A stretch of DNA of 62,156 nt from Hyphomonas sp. (GCF_013823385.1 NZ_PNMA01000023.1:1-62156), one strand, 5' to 3'. Shown: positions 53,749-62,156, counted from the first letter of the stretch. A program made the numbers and translations. The notes: generated from the sequence alone by a model not told the origin.

Positions 53749-56036
53749 GGTTGCGGCCTGCCCAGATGCCGCTCGAGGAAATCCAGCCGCGTGCGCATCA
53801 GGTGAAGCTGCAGGGCCTCGCCCTGAATCCCGTGCCGCTGGCCCGGATAGGTCATCAGCTCGAAAGGCTGCCCCCGCGCCTGCAGCTCGGCCATCAGCCG
53901 GGTTGTGTTGTCAAACGTCACATTGTCGTCCGCCATCCCGTGGATCAGCATCAGCGGCCCGGTCAGCCCGTCAATATGCGCAAACACGCTGGAAGCGTGA
54001 TAGCCTTCGGCATTGTTCTCCGGCGTACCCATATAACGCTCCGTATAGAACGTATCATAGAGCGCCCAGTCAGTGACCGAAGCCCCGGCAACAGCCGCCG
54101 CAAACGTGCCCTCCGGCGCCTGCGCATACGTCATCAGCGTCATGTATCCGCCATAGCTCCAGCCCTGAATGGCAATCCGGCCCGCGTCCACAAACGGCTG
54201 TTCTTTCAGCCACGCGACGCCCGCCAGCTGGTCGCGCACTTCCGGTCCGCCCGTCAGGCGGTGGATAACATCCTCAAACCGCTTGCCCCGGTTCCAGGTG
54301 CCCCGATTGTCCAGCCGGAACACGATATAGCCCGCATGGGTCAGGAACTGATCGCCCAGCGGCCGCCAGTCATTGGCGACCCGCTGCACATGCGGCCCGC
54401 CATACACCTCCACGATCACGGGATACTTCTTCGCCGGGTCAAATCCCGGTGGCTTCTGGATCGAATAATAAAGCGTCTGCCCGTCTTCCGCCGTCAGCGT
54501 GCCAAACTCCGGAACGGTGTGGGCCTCCAGATAGGGTGCATACGGATGGCCGGCATTCAGCGCATTCTCTTCGATCCAGGCAATCCGCGTTCCCTCCGCC
54601 GTGTAGAGCCCCACCTGCGGCGGCTGGCTGGGCGAGGAAAATGTGCCGATATAGCTCTTCGCGTCCGCCCCCATCGTGATGGTCCAGCTACCCCCCTCCG
54701 GCGTAATCCGCCGTATCTCGGCGCCCTCTGCATCGCTCGAGACAAGCGATACGGCATAAAGATGCTGCTCCAGCGGCGTCTCCCTGAAGCCGGTAAAATA
54801 GAGGGTCCGCGTCGCCCGGTCATAGCCCTTGATCCCGCTGACCACCCACTCACCAGACGTGATCTGCCGCAGCGTCCCGGAAGAGGTATCGCGCCAGTAA
54901 ATATGCCGGAACCCGTCCAGCTCATGCGTCAGCAGAAGGCCGCCCTCGGGCAGGGCCAGGAAATCATCGGAAAGGTTCACCCACCGCTCCTGTTCCTCCG
55001 TAAACGGAGACCAGATGCGCCAGGGCAGGCCATCGGTTCGGTTGTACCGGATTTCCGTCTGATCCCGGTTCACCGTCTGGAACCAGAGGCTGCCATGGGC
55101 CCAGTTGACGCGGGCGAGATAATCATCCGGCCCCACAGAAGCGATCTTCCGCGTGGAGCCGTCATTGCGGTCAAACACCAGCAGCGCCACCTTCGCATTC
55201 GGCCGCCCGGCGCGCGGATAGCGCTGCTCGATCACGGTCACCTTGTCGGCGGCAATGTCAAAGCGCGGAATGATGTCCACCCCGCTCTCGTCCACTTCCG
55301 TAAACGCGATATAGCGTTCGTCCGGGCTCCACCAGTAACCGGTATACCGGCTCATCTCTTCCTGGGCGACAAACTCCGCCACGCCATAGCTGATGGCCTT
55401 GCCTGGCTGCGCTGCCGGCGAAATCCGCGTCTCCTGTCCGCTCGCCAGATCTATGGCATAGAGCGCCCCATCACGGATGAAGCTCACCTGCGCGCCCTTG
55501 GGAGAAACCTTCGCGTCATATTCAAACGCGTCTGTCTGCGTCAGGCGGCGTGTTTGCGGTCCGCTGGCCGTCAGCGTCACAAGATGAATATCCCCGCCCG
55601 CCGGCACGATGATCGTGTCCGCCGTGCCCCAGGCATAATCGGCAATCCCGCGCACACTGGCGATCCGCTTGCGCTCGCGAAGTGCCTTTTCCTCTTCGGA
55701 AAGTTCGGCGTCTGCCGGATCAATAGCGGTGGAATCCACCAGCAATGTCTGCGCCCCGGTCGCCACATCAAACTGCCAGAGGTCATACCGCGCGCTTTCC
55801 TCGGCCCGTGGTTTGAGGAAGGTCACACGCCTGCCATCGGGCGAAAAGCGCACGGCGCGCGGCGTGCTGCCGGAAAGGGAAGGGGAGGCATAAAGGCGTT
55901 CCGGCGTCAGCCGGCGGGCGTCAGTCATCTGCGGGGTATCCTGCTGCGGGGGGCGGGCATGGGCAGCCTGTCCGGCGGCGCAGCCGGCAAGCGCGAGGGC
56001 GGCCATTGCCGCCATGAAATAGGAACGGATCGTCAT
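53745..56036 (-). CDS. S9 family (dipeptidyl peptidase IV-type) lipoprotein peptidase
   Basis: 763 residues. The ATG at 56036 gives a lipoprotein signal (FMAAMAALALAGCAAGQ, lipobox LAGC), so it is periplasmic or outer-membrane anchored. A beta-propeller (about 60-480) leads to an alpha/beta hydrolase with QGWSYGGYMTL (Ser), MADDNVTFDNT (Asp) and GQRHGI (His). AEFVAQEEMSRYTGYWWSPD in the propeller holds the paired Glu of dipeptidyl peptidase IV. It should remove Xaa-Pro dipeptides from peptides. An upstream in-frame start at 56072 would place the signal late and was rejected. First gene of the downstream operon. Confidence 0.92.
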   Translation of the reverse strand: MTIRSYFMAAMAALALAGCAAGQAAHARPPQQDTPQMTDARRLTPERLYASPSLSGSTPRAVRFSPDGRRVTFLKPRAEESARYDLWQFDVATGAQTLLVDSTAIDPADAELSEEEKALRERKRIASVRGIADYAWGTADTIIVPAGGDIHLVTLTASGPQTRRLTQTDAFEYDAKVSPKGAQVSFIRDGALYAIDLASGQETRISPAAQPGKAISYGVAEFVAQEEMSRYTGYWWSPDERYIAFTEVDESGVDIIPRFDIAADKVTVIEQRYPRAGRPNAKVALLVFDRNDGSTRKIASVGPDDYLARVNWAHGSLWFQTVNRDQTEIRYNRTDGLPWRIWSPFTEEQERWVNLSDDFLALPEGGLLLTHELDGFRHIYWRDTSSGTLRQITSGEWVVSGIKGYDRATRTLYFTGFRETPLEQHLYAVSLVSSDAEGAEIRRITPEGGSWTITMGADAKSYIGTFSSPSQPPQVGLYTAEGTRIAWIEENALNAGHPYAPYLEAHTVPEFGTLTAEDGQTLYYSIQKPPGFDPAKKYPVIVEVYGGPHVQRVANDWRPLGDQFLTHAGYIVFRLDNRGTWNRGKRFEDVIHRLTGGPEVRDQLAGVAWLKEQPFVDAGRIAIQGWSYGGYMTLMTYAQAPEGTFAAAVAGASVTDWALYDTFYTERYMGTPENNAEGYHASSVFAHIDGLTGPLMLIHGMADDNVTFDNTTRLMAELQARGQPFELMTYPGQRHGIQGEALQLHLMRTRLDFLERHLGRPQP

Positions 56037-56089
56037 GCGGCGGGAGACTAGCGGCGATTCCGCCGGTGTCATCCTCTCTGCTGGCAGTC

Positions 56090-56857
56090 TCAGGCCCCGC
56101 CGGTGAACAGCAGGGTAACCGCCAACAACGAAGAGACCCCGCTCACCACAAGGTCAGCTCCGAGCATCACCACAGCCCCCAGCACGCTGCGGGCCGCCCG
56201 CCCCGCGCCCCTGTGCGCGGGGCTCAGCCCCCGGTAAAGCGTGAGGATATAGAGCCCGAGCATCAGGCAGAAGCCGATCACCATCGTCTGATCCAGGGCA
56301 TCGGCGCTCAGCGCCCCATACACCACCGTCATCACCACCCCCGCCAGCAGCACCGGCAACAGCCCCGCAAAGTAAAGGCGTATCCGCACCGGCAGGGGTG
56401 TCCCCTTGCCCCAGATGTTCAGCATCAGGGCAAATACGGCATGCACCCCGAAATAGGAGAAAGGATAGGTCACCAGCAGCGCGGCAAGATAATCCCGCGC
56501 CGCCTCTTCATAGGTGCGGCCGGGAAACTCCGTGCCCATCGCCTCCATCGTCGCCTGGGTATAGGCAAACAGGCCGGACGTATCATTCACCCACAGGAAT
56601 TTGAGGAACACCACCGCCGCAATCAGCGTGAACACCAGCCGGATCGACGGGGTATACCGGCCCAGCCAGTCCACGTCCCGCGCCGCTTCAAACAGCCTGG
56701 CCGGTGAGAACAGGGCCGCTACCATCGTCTTCAGGGCGCGCACATTCAGCCCGAACAGATCATCCAGCAGCGCGTCCCAGCCCGACGCGCGCGTCATGTC
56801 ATCCTCGCCATAGCTGGCGGGCTTCTTGTCAGCGGGGGAGGGGGGCTTGTCACTCAT
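56090..56857 (-). CDS. Integral membrane protein, unrecognised family
   Basis: 255 residues. A charged cytoplasmic N-terminus (MSDKPPSPADKKPASYGEDD) precedes about five or six membrane helices (LVFTLIAAVVFLKFLWV, VTYPFSYFGVHAVFALMLNI, LYFAGLLPVLLAGVVMTVVY, VIGFCLMLGLYILTLY). FSPARLFEAARDVDWLGRYT is reminiscent of small membrane proteins of the DUF3667/Yip1 kind. No catalytic motif is seen. It is divergent from ettA and 50 bases before the peptidase gene on the same strand. Confidence 0.75.
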   Translation of the reverse strand: MSDKPPSPADKKPASYGEDDMTRASGWDALLDDLFGLNVRALKTMVAALFSPARLFEAARDVDWLGRYTPSIRLVFTLIAAVVFLKFLWVNDTSGLFAYTQATMEAMGTEFPGRTYEEAARDYLAALLVTYPFSYFGVHAVFALMLNIWGKGTPLPVRIRLYFAGLLPVLLAGVVMTVVYGALSADALDQTMVIGFCLMLGLYILTLYRGLSPAHRGAGRAARSVLGAVVMLGADLVVSGVSSLLAVTLLFTGGA

Positions 56858-57051
56858 GATCGGGCCAGCTCAGGGGAAAATCCCCTCTACTGAAGGCTGA
56901 TGCCGCGCCGCCAGCGCCAGCACAAGGGGAAAACCTGGCTCAGCCACAGCGCATCTGCCAGCGAACGCTGCGTATCGCTTGATCTTCTGCGCGCGGCAGG
57001 CCACATCGCGCCCAGACAACCATTTCCAGCTTCGCAAAGGAACCATAGCCC

Positions 57052-58716
57052 ATGGCCGGTCCCCAGATCGTTTACCACATGCAAGGCCTCACCAAGGCCT
57101 ATCCCGGCGGCAAGAAGGTGTTTGAAAACATCCACTTGAACTTCCTGCCGGATGCCAAGATCGGTGTGGTCGGCGTCAACGGCTCGGGTAAATCGACCCT
57201 GCTGCGCATCATGGCCGGTGTGGACAAGGACTATACCGGCGAAGCCTGGGCCGCAGACGGCATCAAGGTCGGCTACCTCCCGCAGGAGCCCAAGCTCGAC
57301 CCCAAACTCACCGCTTTTGAAAACGTCGCTGCCTCCTGCCCGGAAAAGCAGATGCTCGACAAGTTCAACGAAATCTCCGCCAAGCTCGGCGAAGACTATT
57401 CCGACGAGCTCATGGAAGAGATGACCAAGCTGCAGGAGCAGATCGACGCGGCCGATGCCTGGGACATCGACTCCAAGATCGAAATGGCCATGAACGCCCT
57501 GCGCTGCCCGGACAATGACGCAGACGTCACCAAGCTATCAGGCGGTGAAGTCCGCCGCGTTGCCATCTGCCAGCTGCTCCTGTCGAAGCCCGACATGATC
57601 CTGATGGACGAACCGACCAACCACCTTGACGCCGAAACCGTCGCCTGGCTGCAGAACTACCTGATCAACTTCCCCGGCTGCGTCATCCTCGTCACCCACG
57701 ACCGTTACTTCCTCGACGATATCACCAGCTGGATCCTCGAGCTCGACCGCGGCCGCGGCGTGCCCTTTCAGGGCAACTACTCCTCCTGGGTGGAGCAGAA
57801 AGCCAAGCGAATGGAGCAGGAAGCGCGCGACGATGTCGGCCGCAAGCGCACCCTCGCCAAGGAACTCGAATGGGTCCGCTCCGGCCAGAAGGCCCGCCAG
57901 GCCAAGTCCAAGGCCCGTATCACGGCCTATGAGAAGATGGCCTCGGAGGCCGAGCGCGAGAAGGTGATGACCGCGCAGATCCGCATTCCCCCCGGTCCCC
58001 GCCTTGGCGGCGTCGTGCTGGAGGCCGAAGGGCTCAGCAAGGCGTTCGGCGACAATGTGCTGATCGAGAACCTCAACTTCAAACTCCCGCCGGGCGGTAT
58101 CGTCGGCGTCATCGGTCCGAACGGCGCGGGTAAATCCACGCTGTTCAAGATGATCCTCGGTCAGGAAAAGCCGGACTCCGGCGCCATGCGCGTCGGCGAA
58201 ACGGTCAAGATCGGCTATGTCGACCAGAGCCGCGACAAGCTCGATCCCAACAAGAACGTATGGGAGGAAATCTCCGGCGGCACCGATGTCATCGATCTCG
58301 GCGGCGTCTCGGTCATGTCCCGCGCCTATGTCGGCGCCTTCAACTTCAAGGGCACCGACCAGCAGAAGAAAGTCGGCATCCTCTCGGGCGGTGAGCGCAA
58401 CCGCGTCCACCTCGCCAAGATGCTGCGCGGCAGCCACAACCTGCTCCTGCTCGATGAACCGACCAACGACCTCGACGTGGAAACCCTGCAGGCGTTGGAA
58501 GAAGGCCTCGACAACTTCCCCGGCTGCGCCGTTATCATCTCGCACGATCGCTGGTTCCTGGACCGTATGGCCACCCACATCCTCGCCTTCGAGGGCGACA
58601 GCCATGTCGAATGGTTCGAGGGCGACTTCTCCTCCTACCTCGAAGACAAGAAACGCCGCCTCGGCGAAGACGCCGTCAACCCCAAGCGCCTGAAGTTCAA
58701 GAAGTTCTCGCGGTAA
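57052..58716 (+). CDS. ettA: Energy-dependent translational throttle protein EttA
   Basis: 554-residue ABC-F ATPase that binds the ribosomal E site and gates entry into elongation by ATP/ADP ratio. Two nucleotide-binding domains: Walker A GVNGSGKSTLLRIMAG and GPNGAGKSTLFKMI, signatures LSGGEVRRVAI and LSGGERNRVHL, Walker B ILMDEPTNHLDAET and LLDEPTNDLDVET. The EttA-type linker (FQGNYSSWVEQKAKRMEQEA) is between them and the toxin-like C-terminal extension of other ABC-F types is absent. AAAGGA precedes the ATG by 11 bases. Single gene. Confidence 0.95.
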   Translation: MAGPQIVYHMQGLTKAYPGGKKVFENIHLNFLPDAKIGVVGVNGSGKSTLLRIMAGVDKDYTGEAWAADGIKVGYLPQEPKLDPKLTAFENVAASCPEKQMLDKFNEISAKLGEDYSDELMEEMTKLQEQIDAADAWDIDSKIEMAMNALRCPDNDADVTKLSGGEVRRVAICQLLLSKPDMILMDEPTNHLDAETVAWLQNYLINFPGCVILVTHDRYFLDDITSWILELDRGRGVPFQGNYSSWVEQKAKRMEQEARDDVGRKRTLAKELEWVRSGQKARQAKSKARITAYEKMASEAEREKVMTAQIRIPPGPRLGGVVLEAEGLSKAFGDNVLIENLNFKLPPGGIVGVIGPNGAGKSTLFKMILGQEKPDSGAMRVGETVKIGYVDQSRDKLDPNKNVWEEISGGTDVIDLGGVSVMSRAYVGAFNFKGTDQQKKVGILSGGERNRVHLAKMLRGSHNLLLLDEPTNDLDVETLQALEEGLDNFPGCAVIISHDRWFLDRMATHILAFEGDSHVEWFEGDFSSYLEDKKRRLGEDAVNPKRLKFKKFSR

Positions 58717-58771
58717 TTCCTTTAAAACGGTCATCCCGGGCAAAGCGCGAAGCGCGATTGACCCGGGACCG
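58714..58771. repeat. Dispersed palindromic repeat after ettA
   Basis: GGTCATCCCGGGCAAAGCGC and its mirror GCGCGATTGACCCGGGACC form an imperfect hairpin around AAGCGCGAAGCGCGA. A shorter relative (GTCATCCCGGGCGG) occurs near 12778. It is a genomic repeat and may also terminate ettA, though no T-tract follows. Confidence 0.6.
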
Positions 58772-58818
58772 CTGAAGGCTACTCTCCCATCCCACACACG
58801 GGATCGGGAGAGGGCCCC

Positions 58819-60438
58819 ATGAACCACACCATCACCGCCGCGCTCGGCGCGCTCATGCTCGCTGCCTGCGCCACGCCCGCGCCAGAGAGCGCCGTCCCGC
58901 CTGCGCCCCTGGCTGACGCCCCCATCGCCCCCGGCTACGAAGCCACCGGCCTCCTCGCCAAAACCCTTCCCGAACTCTCCGCTGCCCTCGCCAGCGGCGA
59001 GACCACCTCCGTCGCCCTCACGCAGGCCTACCTCACCCGCATCGACGCCATCGACCGCGCCGGCCCGCGCCTCCAGTCCATCCTCGCCGTCAACCCCGAC
59101 GCCCTCGCTCAGGCCGCCGCGTCCGACGCCCGCCGCGCTTCCGGCGACGCGCTCGGCCCGCTCGACGGCGTCCCCATCCTCCTCAAGGACAATATCGAGT
59201 CCCTCGATCCGATGGCCACCACCGCCGGCTCCCTCGCCCTGAAGGACAACATCACCGGCCGCGACAGCCCCCTCGTCGCAGGGCTTCGCGCGGAAGGCGC
59301 CGTCATCCTCGGCAAGACCAATCTCAGCCAGTGGGCAAACTTCCGCTCCAACGATTCGATCAGCGGCTGGTCCTCCGTGGGCGGACAGGTCCGCAACCCC
59401 CACATGCTCGACCGCTCCCCCTGCGGCTCCAGCTCGGGCACAGGCGCCGCCATCGCCGCCTCTCTCGCCGCTGGCGGGGTGGGCACCGAAACCAACGGCT
59501 CAATCATCTGCCCGTCCAATGTCAACGGCCTCGTCGGCTTCAAGCCAACCGTCGGCATCCTCCCGCAGGAAGGCATCGTCCCCATCTCGCCCAGCCAGGA
59601 CACCGCTGGCCCAATGACCAAGACCGTCACCGGCGCGGCCCTGATGATGAACGCCATGGATGCAGGCGAGACCGACTACACCGCCGCCCTCTCGGCCGAT
59701 GCCCTCCAGGGCAAACGCCTCGGCGTCCTGCGCGCTTCGGTCGGTTCAAATCCGGACATCATCGCCCGCTTCGAGGCAAGCCTTGAGGCCATGCGCGCGT
59801 CCGGCGCGGAGATTGTCGAGATCGAAGAAAGCAATGTTCCCGGCGAGTTCTGGGCCGCGTCGCTCCTGCTCCTGCAATATGAGTTCAAGGACAGCCTCAA
59901 TGCCTATCTCGCCGGCGCTCCGCCCATTGTGGTCACGCGCACGCTCAGCGATGTCATCGCCTTCAACCTCGCCAATGCCGATGCTGAACTCGCCCTCTTC
60001 AATCAGGACCTGTTCACCGCCTCCGATGAACTCGGTCCGCTTACGGATCAGGCCTATCTTGATGCTCGCGCGCTCGTCCAGTCCGCCTCCCGCGAAAATG
60101 GCATCGACCGGCTCCTCGCCGAACATGGCGTCGACGCGCTCGTGTCGCCATCCGGCCCACTGTCCCCGCGCGTCGATCCTGTGAATGGCGATGTCTGGCC
60201 CGCCTGGGCCGGGGCAGGTTATCTGGCCGCCATCGCGGGCTATCCCCACCTCACCGTCCCCATGGGCGATGTCCACGGCGTCCCCCTCGGCGTCTCCTTC
60301 ATGGGCGCCAGGGATACCGACGCGGCAATCCTCGCCTATGGCTACGCTTACGAACAGGCCACGCGCCTCCGGCCCGATCCGAAATACCTGGAAACCGCCG
60401 AAGACCGCCCCGAAATCGCCGCTGCGATGCAGCGGTGA
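58819..60438 (+). CDS. Lipoprotein amidase (amidase signature family)
   Basis: 539 residues. The N-terminus ITAALGALMLAACATPAPES has lipobox LAAC, so the enzyme is probably an envelope lipoprotein. The Ser-cisSer-Lys triad of the amidase signature family is visible: Lys in PILLKDNIES, Ser in CGSSSGTGAAIAASLAAGGV and the region TETNGSIICPSNVNG. It would hydrolyse amides, perhaps peptide fragments or N-acyl compounds outside the cytoplasm; the substrate is unknown. Preceded by a repeat and its own likely promoter. Confidence 0.92.
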   Translation: MNHTITAALGALMLAACATPAPESAVPPAPLADAPIAPGYEATGLLAKTLPELSAALASGETTSVALTQAYLTRIDAIDRAGPRLQSILAVNPDALAQAAASDARRASGDALGPLDGVPILLKDNIESLDPMATTAGSLALKDNITGRDSPLVAGLRAEGAVILGKTNLSQWANFRSNDSISGWSSVGGQVRNPHMLDRSPCGSSSGTGAAIAASLAAGGVGTETNGSIICPSNVNGLVGFKPTVGILPQEGIVPISPSQDTAGPMTKTVTGAALMMNAMDAGETDYTAALSADALQGKRLGVLRASVGSNPDIIARFEASLEAMRASGAEIVEIEESNVPGEFWAASLLLLQYEFKDSLNAYLAGAPPIVVTRTLSDVIAFNLANADAELALFNQDLFTASDELGPLTDQAYLDARALVQSASRENGIDRLLAEHGVDALVSPSGPLSPRVDPVNGDVWPAWAGAGYLAAIAGYPHLTVPMGDVHGVPLGVSFMGARDTDAAILAYGYAYEQATRLRPDPKYLETAEDRPEIAAAMQR

Positions 60439-60450
60439 AAAGCCGATAGC

Positions 60451-60575
60451 AACCCCACCCCAGCCCTCCCCATAGTCATGGGGAGGGGGCAGGTCGCGCA
60501 GCTGGAGAACTAACCTCTCCCCACAAAGCAACAGGTCCCCTCCCCACAGATGTGGGGAGGGATAGGGTGGGGCCG
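60451..60575. repeat. Intergenic palindromic repeat pair
   Basis: Two inverted units face each other: CCCTCCCCATAGTCATGGGGAGGG near 60463-60487, and CCCCTCCCCACAGATGTGGGGAGGG near 60539-60565, with GGGTGGGG and CCCCACCC at the outer ends. Relatives lie at 2778-2846 and 62112-62156. It fills the gap between the convergent amidase and WYL regulator genes and could terminate both. Confidence 0.75.
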
Positions 60576-60596
60576 CTCTCCGTAGAAACGCAGCCC

Positions 60597-61292
60597 CTAA
60601 ACTGGCCGCCCCCGCGCCTTCATCTGCGCCACATACTCGCGCAGCATCGAAACCCTCCGTGGCCGGAAGCTCTCGCCCGTCCGTTCGGCCGCCGCAATCC
60701 GGTCGATCCGGAAACTCCGCCAGTCCTGCCGCAGGGTACACCAGGCCAGCAACACGAGCACCTTCTCCGCATAAAGGATCGTCAGGGGAAGGACGACCCG
60801 TTCGGTCTCCGCGCCCGCCTCATCGCGATAGGAAAGCCGCAGCGTTTCCTCCTCCCAGCAGGCCGTGCGGATCAGCGCCAGGTCGCGTGAGATCACCTCC
60901 CTCCGGTCATACCGGAACACGTAATGCACCGCATGGGCGGCCTCCCGCTGCTGGCGCTCGGGCAGGGTGGCGATCACCTTGGCAAGGGCGAGCTGCGCGG
61001 CCTCCGCAATCTCGCTGTCGCCGGAATTCTGCGCCTCGGCGAGTCCGATCAGCAGCGCCTCTATCTCGATGCGTGTAAAGCTCTGCGGAGGCAGTGCCGG
61101 GTCTTCCTCCAGCACATAGCCATAGCCTGCCGCCCCGTCGATCCGTGCCCCCGCCGCGCGTAGGGCGGCAATATCCCGGTAAATCGCCCGCTCCGAAACC
61201 TCCGTTTCCTGCGCCAGCCGCGCCGCCGTCACAGGCTGGGGCAGGGTGCGCATCAGGTGCAGCAGGCGGAAGAGGCGGTCGGTGCGGGCCAT
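60597..61292 (-). CDS. YafY-type transcriptional regulator (HTH + WYL)
   Basis: 231 residues. The N-terminal DeoR-like winged helix-turn-helix is RTDRLFRLLHLMRTLPQPVT followed by AARLAQETEVSERAIYRDIA. The WYL domain follows (VLLAWCTLRQDWRSFRIDRI), the ligand-sensing part typical of YafY/PafBC-type regulators. Such proteins usually repress or activate a divergent neighbour, here the GST gene; the palindrome at 61316-61334 in the shared promoter is the likely operator. The ATG at 61292 is used; the upstream open frame runs through the promoter and was rejected. Confidence 0.92.
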   Translation of the reverse strand: MARTDRLFRLLHLMRTLPQPVTAARLAQETEVSERAIYRDIAALRAAGARIDGAAGYGYVLEEDPALPPQSFTRIEIEALLIGLAEAQNSGDSEIAEAAQLALAKVIATLPERQQREAAHAVHYVFRYDRREVISRDLALIRTACWEEETLRLSYRDEAGAETERVVLPLTILYAEKVLVLLAWCTLRQDWRSFRIDRIAAAERTGESFRPRRVSMLREYVAQMKARGRPV

Positions 61293-61315
61293 GGGGTGAG
61301 CCTTACAAAATCCTT

Positions 61316-61334
61316 CCTGACGAAAACTGTCAGG
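61316..61334. promoter_or_regulatory. Operator-like palindrome between the WYL regulator and the GST gene
   Basis: CCTGAC - 7 bases - GTCAGG, a perfect 6-base inverted repeat located 24 bases from the regulator start and about 60 bases before the GST start. Position and shape fit a binding site for the divergent YafY-type regulator. No biochemical evidence. Confidence 0.6.
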
Positions 61335-61392
61335 AGACCTGCACCATAGTGTCCTCATGCCAACCCCGGCAAGCACCCCGAAGGAGACCCCC

Positions 61393-62004
61393 GTGCTCAC
61401 CCTCTACCACGCCCCCCATTCCCGCTCGACCCGCATCCTCGACCTCATCCACGCCATGGGCATCGCCGACCGGGTGAACGTCCGCATCGTGTCGGTCCCC
61501 CGCCAGGACGGCACCGGCGGGCGCGACCCGCTCAATCCCCATCCCGAAGGCAAGGTGCCGCTGCTCGATCATGACGGCGTCCTGATCTGGGAAAGCGCCG
61601 CCATCATGCTTTACCTGGCAGACCTCTTCCCGGCGGCTGAATACACCGTCCCGGAAGGCGATCCCGAGCGTGGCCGCTTCCTCGCCTGGATGTTCTGGTA
61701 TGCCGGCGTGATGGAGCCGGTCATCGTCCAGGGCGTCGCCGGCCTCGACCACCCCGTCCTCCACACCACCTATCGCGGCATGGCCGAAGTGGCAGACCGC
61801 CTGCGCCGCGCCCTGGAAGACGGCCCCTGGCTAATGGGTGACCGCTTCACGGCGGCAGACCTGCTGATTTCCTCACCCTTCATGTGGTTCAAGGACTCCA
61901 CCCCGGACGATCCCCTGATCCGCGACTGGGTAGACCGCATCGCCAGCCTCCCCTGGCAGGCCACCGTCATCGAACTCGAAAACTGGCACATGGCCGCCGC
62001 CTGA
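61393..62004 (+). CDS. Glutathione S-transferase family protein
   Basis: 203 residues. YHAPHSRSTRILDLIHAMG is the N-terminal thioredoxin-fold motif with a Ser in the catalytic position, followed by GKVPLLDHDGVLIWESAAIM, the cis-Pro loop and glutathione-contact Glu-Ser. The C-terminal helical domain has WLMGDRFTAADLLISSPF. The GTG at 61393 is preferred because AAGGAG lies 6 bases upstream; an ATG at 61357 has none. It is divergent from the WYL regulator and probably its target. Likely role: detoxification of an electrophile. Confidence 0.92.
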   Translation: MLTLYHAPHSRSTRILDLIHAMGIADRVNVRIVSVPRQDGTGGRDPLNPHPEGKVPLLDHDGVLIWESAAIMLYLADLFPAAEYTVPEGDPERGRFLAWMFWYAGVMEPVIVQGVAGLDHPVLHTTYRGMAEVADRLRRALEDGPWLMGDRFTAADLLISSPFMWFKDSTPDDPLIRDWVDRIASLPWQATVIELENWHMAAA

Positions 62005-62011
62005 CCGGAAC

Positions 62012-62047
62012 TGTCCGGATTTGTCCACGTTTTGACACGTGATGTCC
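62012..62047 (+). promoter_or_regulatory. Phased TGTCC repeats at the right edge
   Basis: TGTCC occurs at 62012, 62022 and 62043, with TGACA at 62033, again every 10-11 bases. This matches the array upstream of the truncated haemoglobin and probably drives a plus-strand gene beyond the window. The regulator is unknown. Confidence 0.5.
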
Positions 62048-62052
62048 CTGGA

Positions 62053-62100
62053 GCGCCGTTGGAGTTTTTTGGAGGTTTCCGGAAAAAACTCCAACGGCGC
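62053..62100. repeat. Perfect 18-base palindromic element
   Basis: GCGCCGTTGGAGTTTTTT - 12 bases (GGAGGTTTCCGG) - AAAAAACTCCAACGGCGC. The arms are perfect over 18 bases. A related, degenerate element (CCGGAAAACTCC and CTCCAACGGCGCG) lies at 373-427. There is no T-tract after it, so it is a repeat element rather than an obvious terminator. Confidence 0.85.
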
Positions 62101-62111
62101 GCAAAGCCGCT

Positions 62112-62156
62112 AGCGCCCCCACCCCAACGCTCCCCATTTTCATGGGGAGGGGACCT
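62112..62156. repeat. Intergenic repeat, cut by the window end
   Basis: CCCCCACCCCAACGCTCCCC followed by ATTTTCATGGGGAGGGGACC: a third copy of the CTCCCCAT...ATGGGGAG repeat family seen at 2778 and 60451, continuing past the window edge. Confidence 0.7.

Noticed and set aside
53751..56051. A 766-codon plus-strand frame opposite the S9 peptidase
   Set aside because: Antisense of the peptidase; Arg/His/Pro-rich with no ribosome site or motif.
57538..59403. A 621-codon minus-strand open frame opposite ettA and the amidase
   Set aside because: Crosses two well-supported genes and the repeat between them; low-complexity acidic product with no domain.

Overview
The window is GC-rich chromosomal DNA of an alphaproteobacterium. 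The gene content points to the Caulobacterales/Hyphomonadaceae side, for example a Hyphomonas-like genome: eukaryotic-type NADP isocitrate dehydrogenase, an EttA-type ABC-F protein, a beta-barrel porin plus Wzc-like exopolysaccharide set, and frequent GTG/TTG starts with ATGA or TTGA overlaps. This placement is inferred from gene types only. I saw no tRNA, rRNA, CRISPR array, transposase or prophage gene. Gaps between genes are rich in GC-rich palindromic repeats of several families.

Layout. 1-4.9 kb: truncated haemoglobin, a pnuC / NadR-like kinase / GNAT operon for nicotinamide riboside salvage, icd, and trmJ. 5-8.3 kb: repeat-rich stretch with four small unrecognised genes (two lipoproteins), punctuated by three copies of the same terminator hairpin. 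8.3-11.4 kb: enoyl-CoA hydratase divergent from a two-subunit acyl-CoA dehydrogenase. 11.5-13.5 kb: a coupled pair of acyltransferase-like genes and eda. 13.5-15 kb: a Wzx-type flippase.

15.6-27.3 kb is the most unusual region: a three-gene natural-product operon. The first protein (1516 aa) reads formyltransferase - condensation remnant without HHxxxDG - adenylation domain split by a luciferase-like monooxygenase - PCP. The second (2076 aa) reads KS-AT-KR-DH-ACP-TE, with KR before DH. The third is a membrane-anchored alpha/beta hydrolase. A 12-codon leader ORF with a strong ribosome site overlaps the GTG start of the first gene. A hand-read adenylation code resembles glycine. The inferred product is a small N-formylated, oxidised glycine extended by one reduced C2 unit.

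27.4-39 kb: exopolysaccharide genes (GT4, beta-barrel porin, Wzc-like copolymerase/BY-kinase, glycosyltransferases, polymerase, galE, GT2), with an FMN alpha-hydroxy-acid oxidase among them. With the flippase at 13.5 kb they flank the NRPS/PKS operon on both sides. 39-45.2 kb: a tightly overlapped six-gene membrane/AAA operon (DUF4129, DUF4350, MoxR, DUF58, SpoIIM-like, RDD). 45.4-56.9 kb: metabolic and hydrolase genes (GMC oxidoreductase, aldo/keto reductase, free-methionine-sulfoxide reductase, carboxylesterase, and a minus-strand run of S9 peptidase, NUDIX, DUF1330, GST-like, PLP trans-sulfuration enzyme). 57-62 kb: ettA, a lipoprotein amidase, and a WYL regulator divergent from a GST across a visible operator-like palindrome.

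All coordinates and starts were read by eye. Domain boundaries are approximate, and no database search was run.
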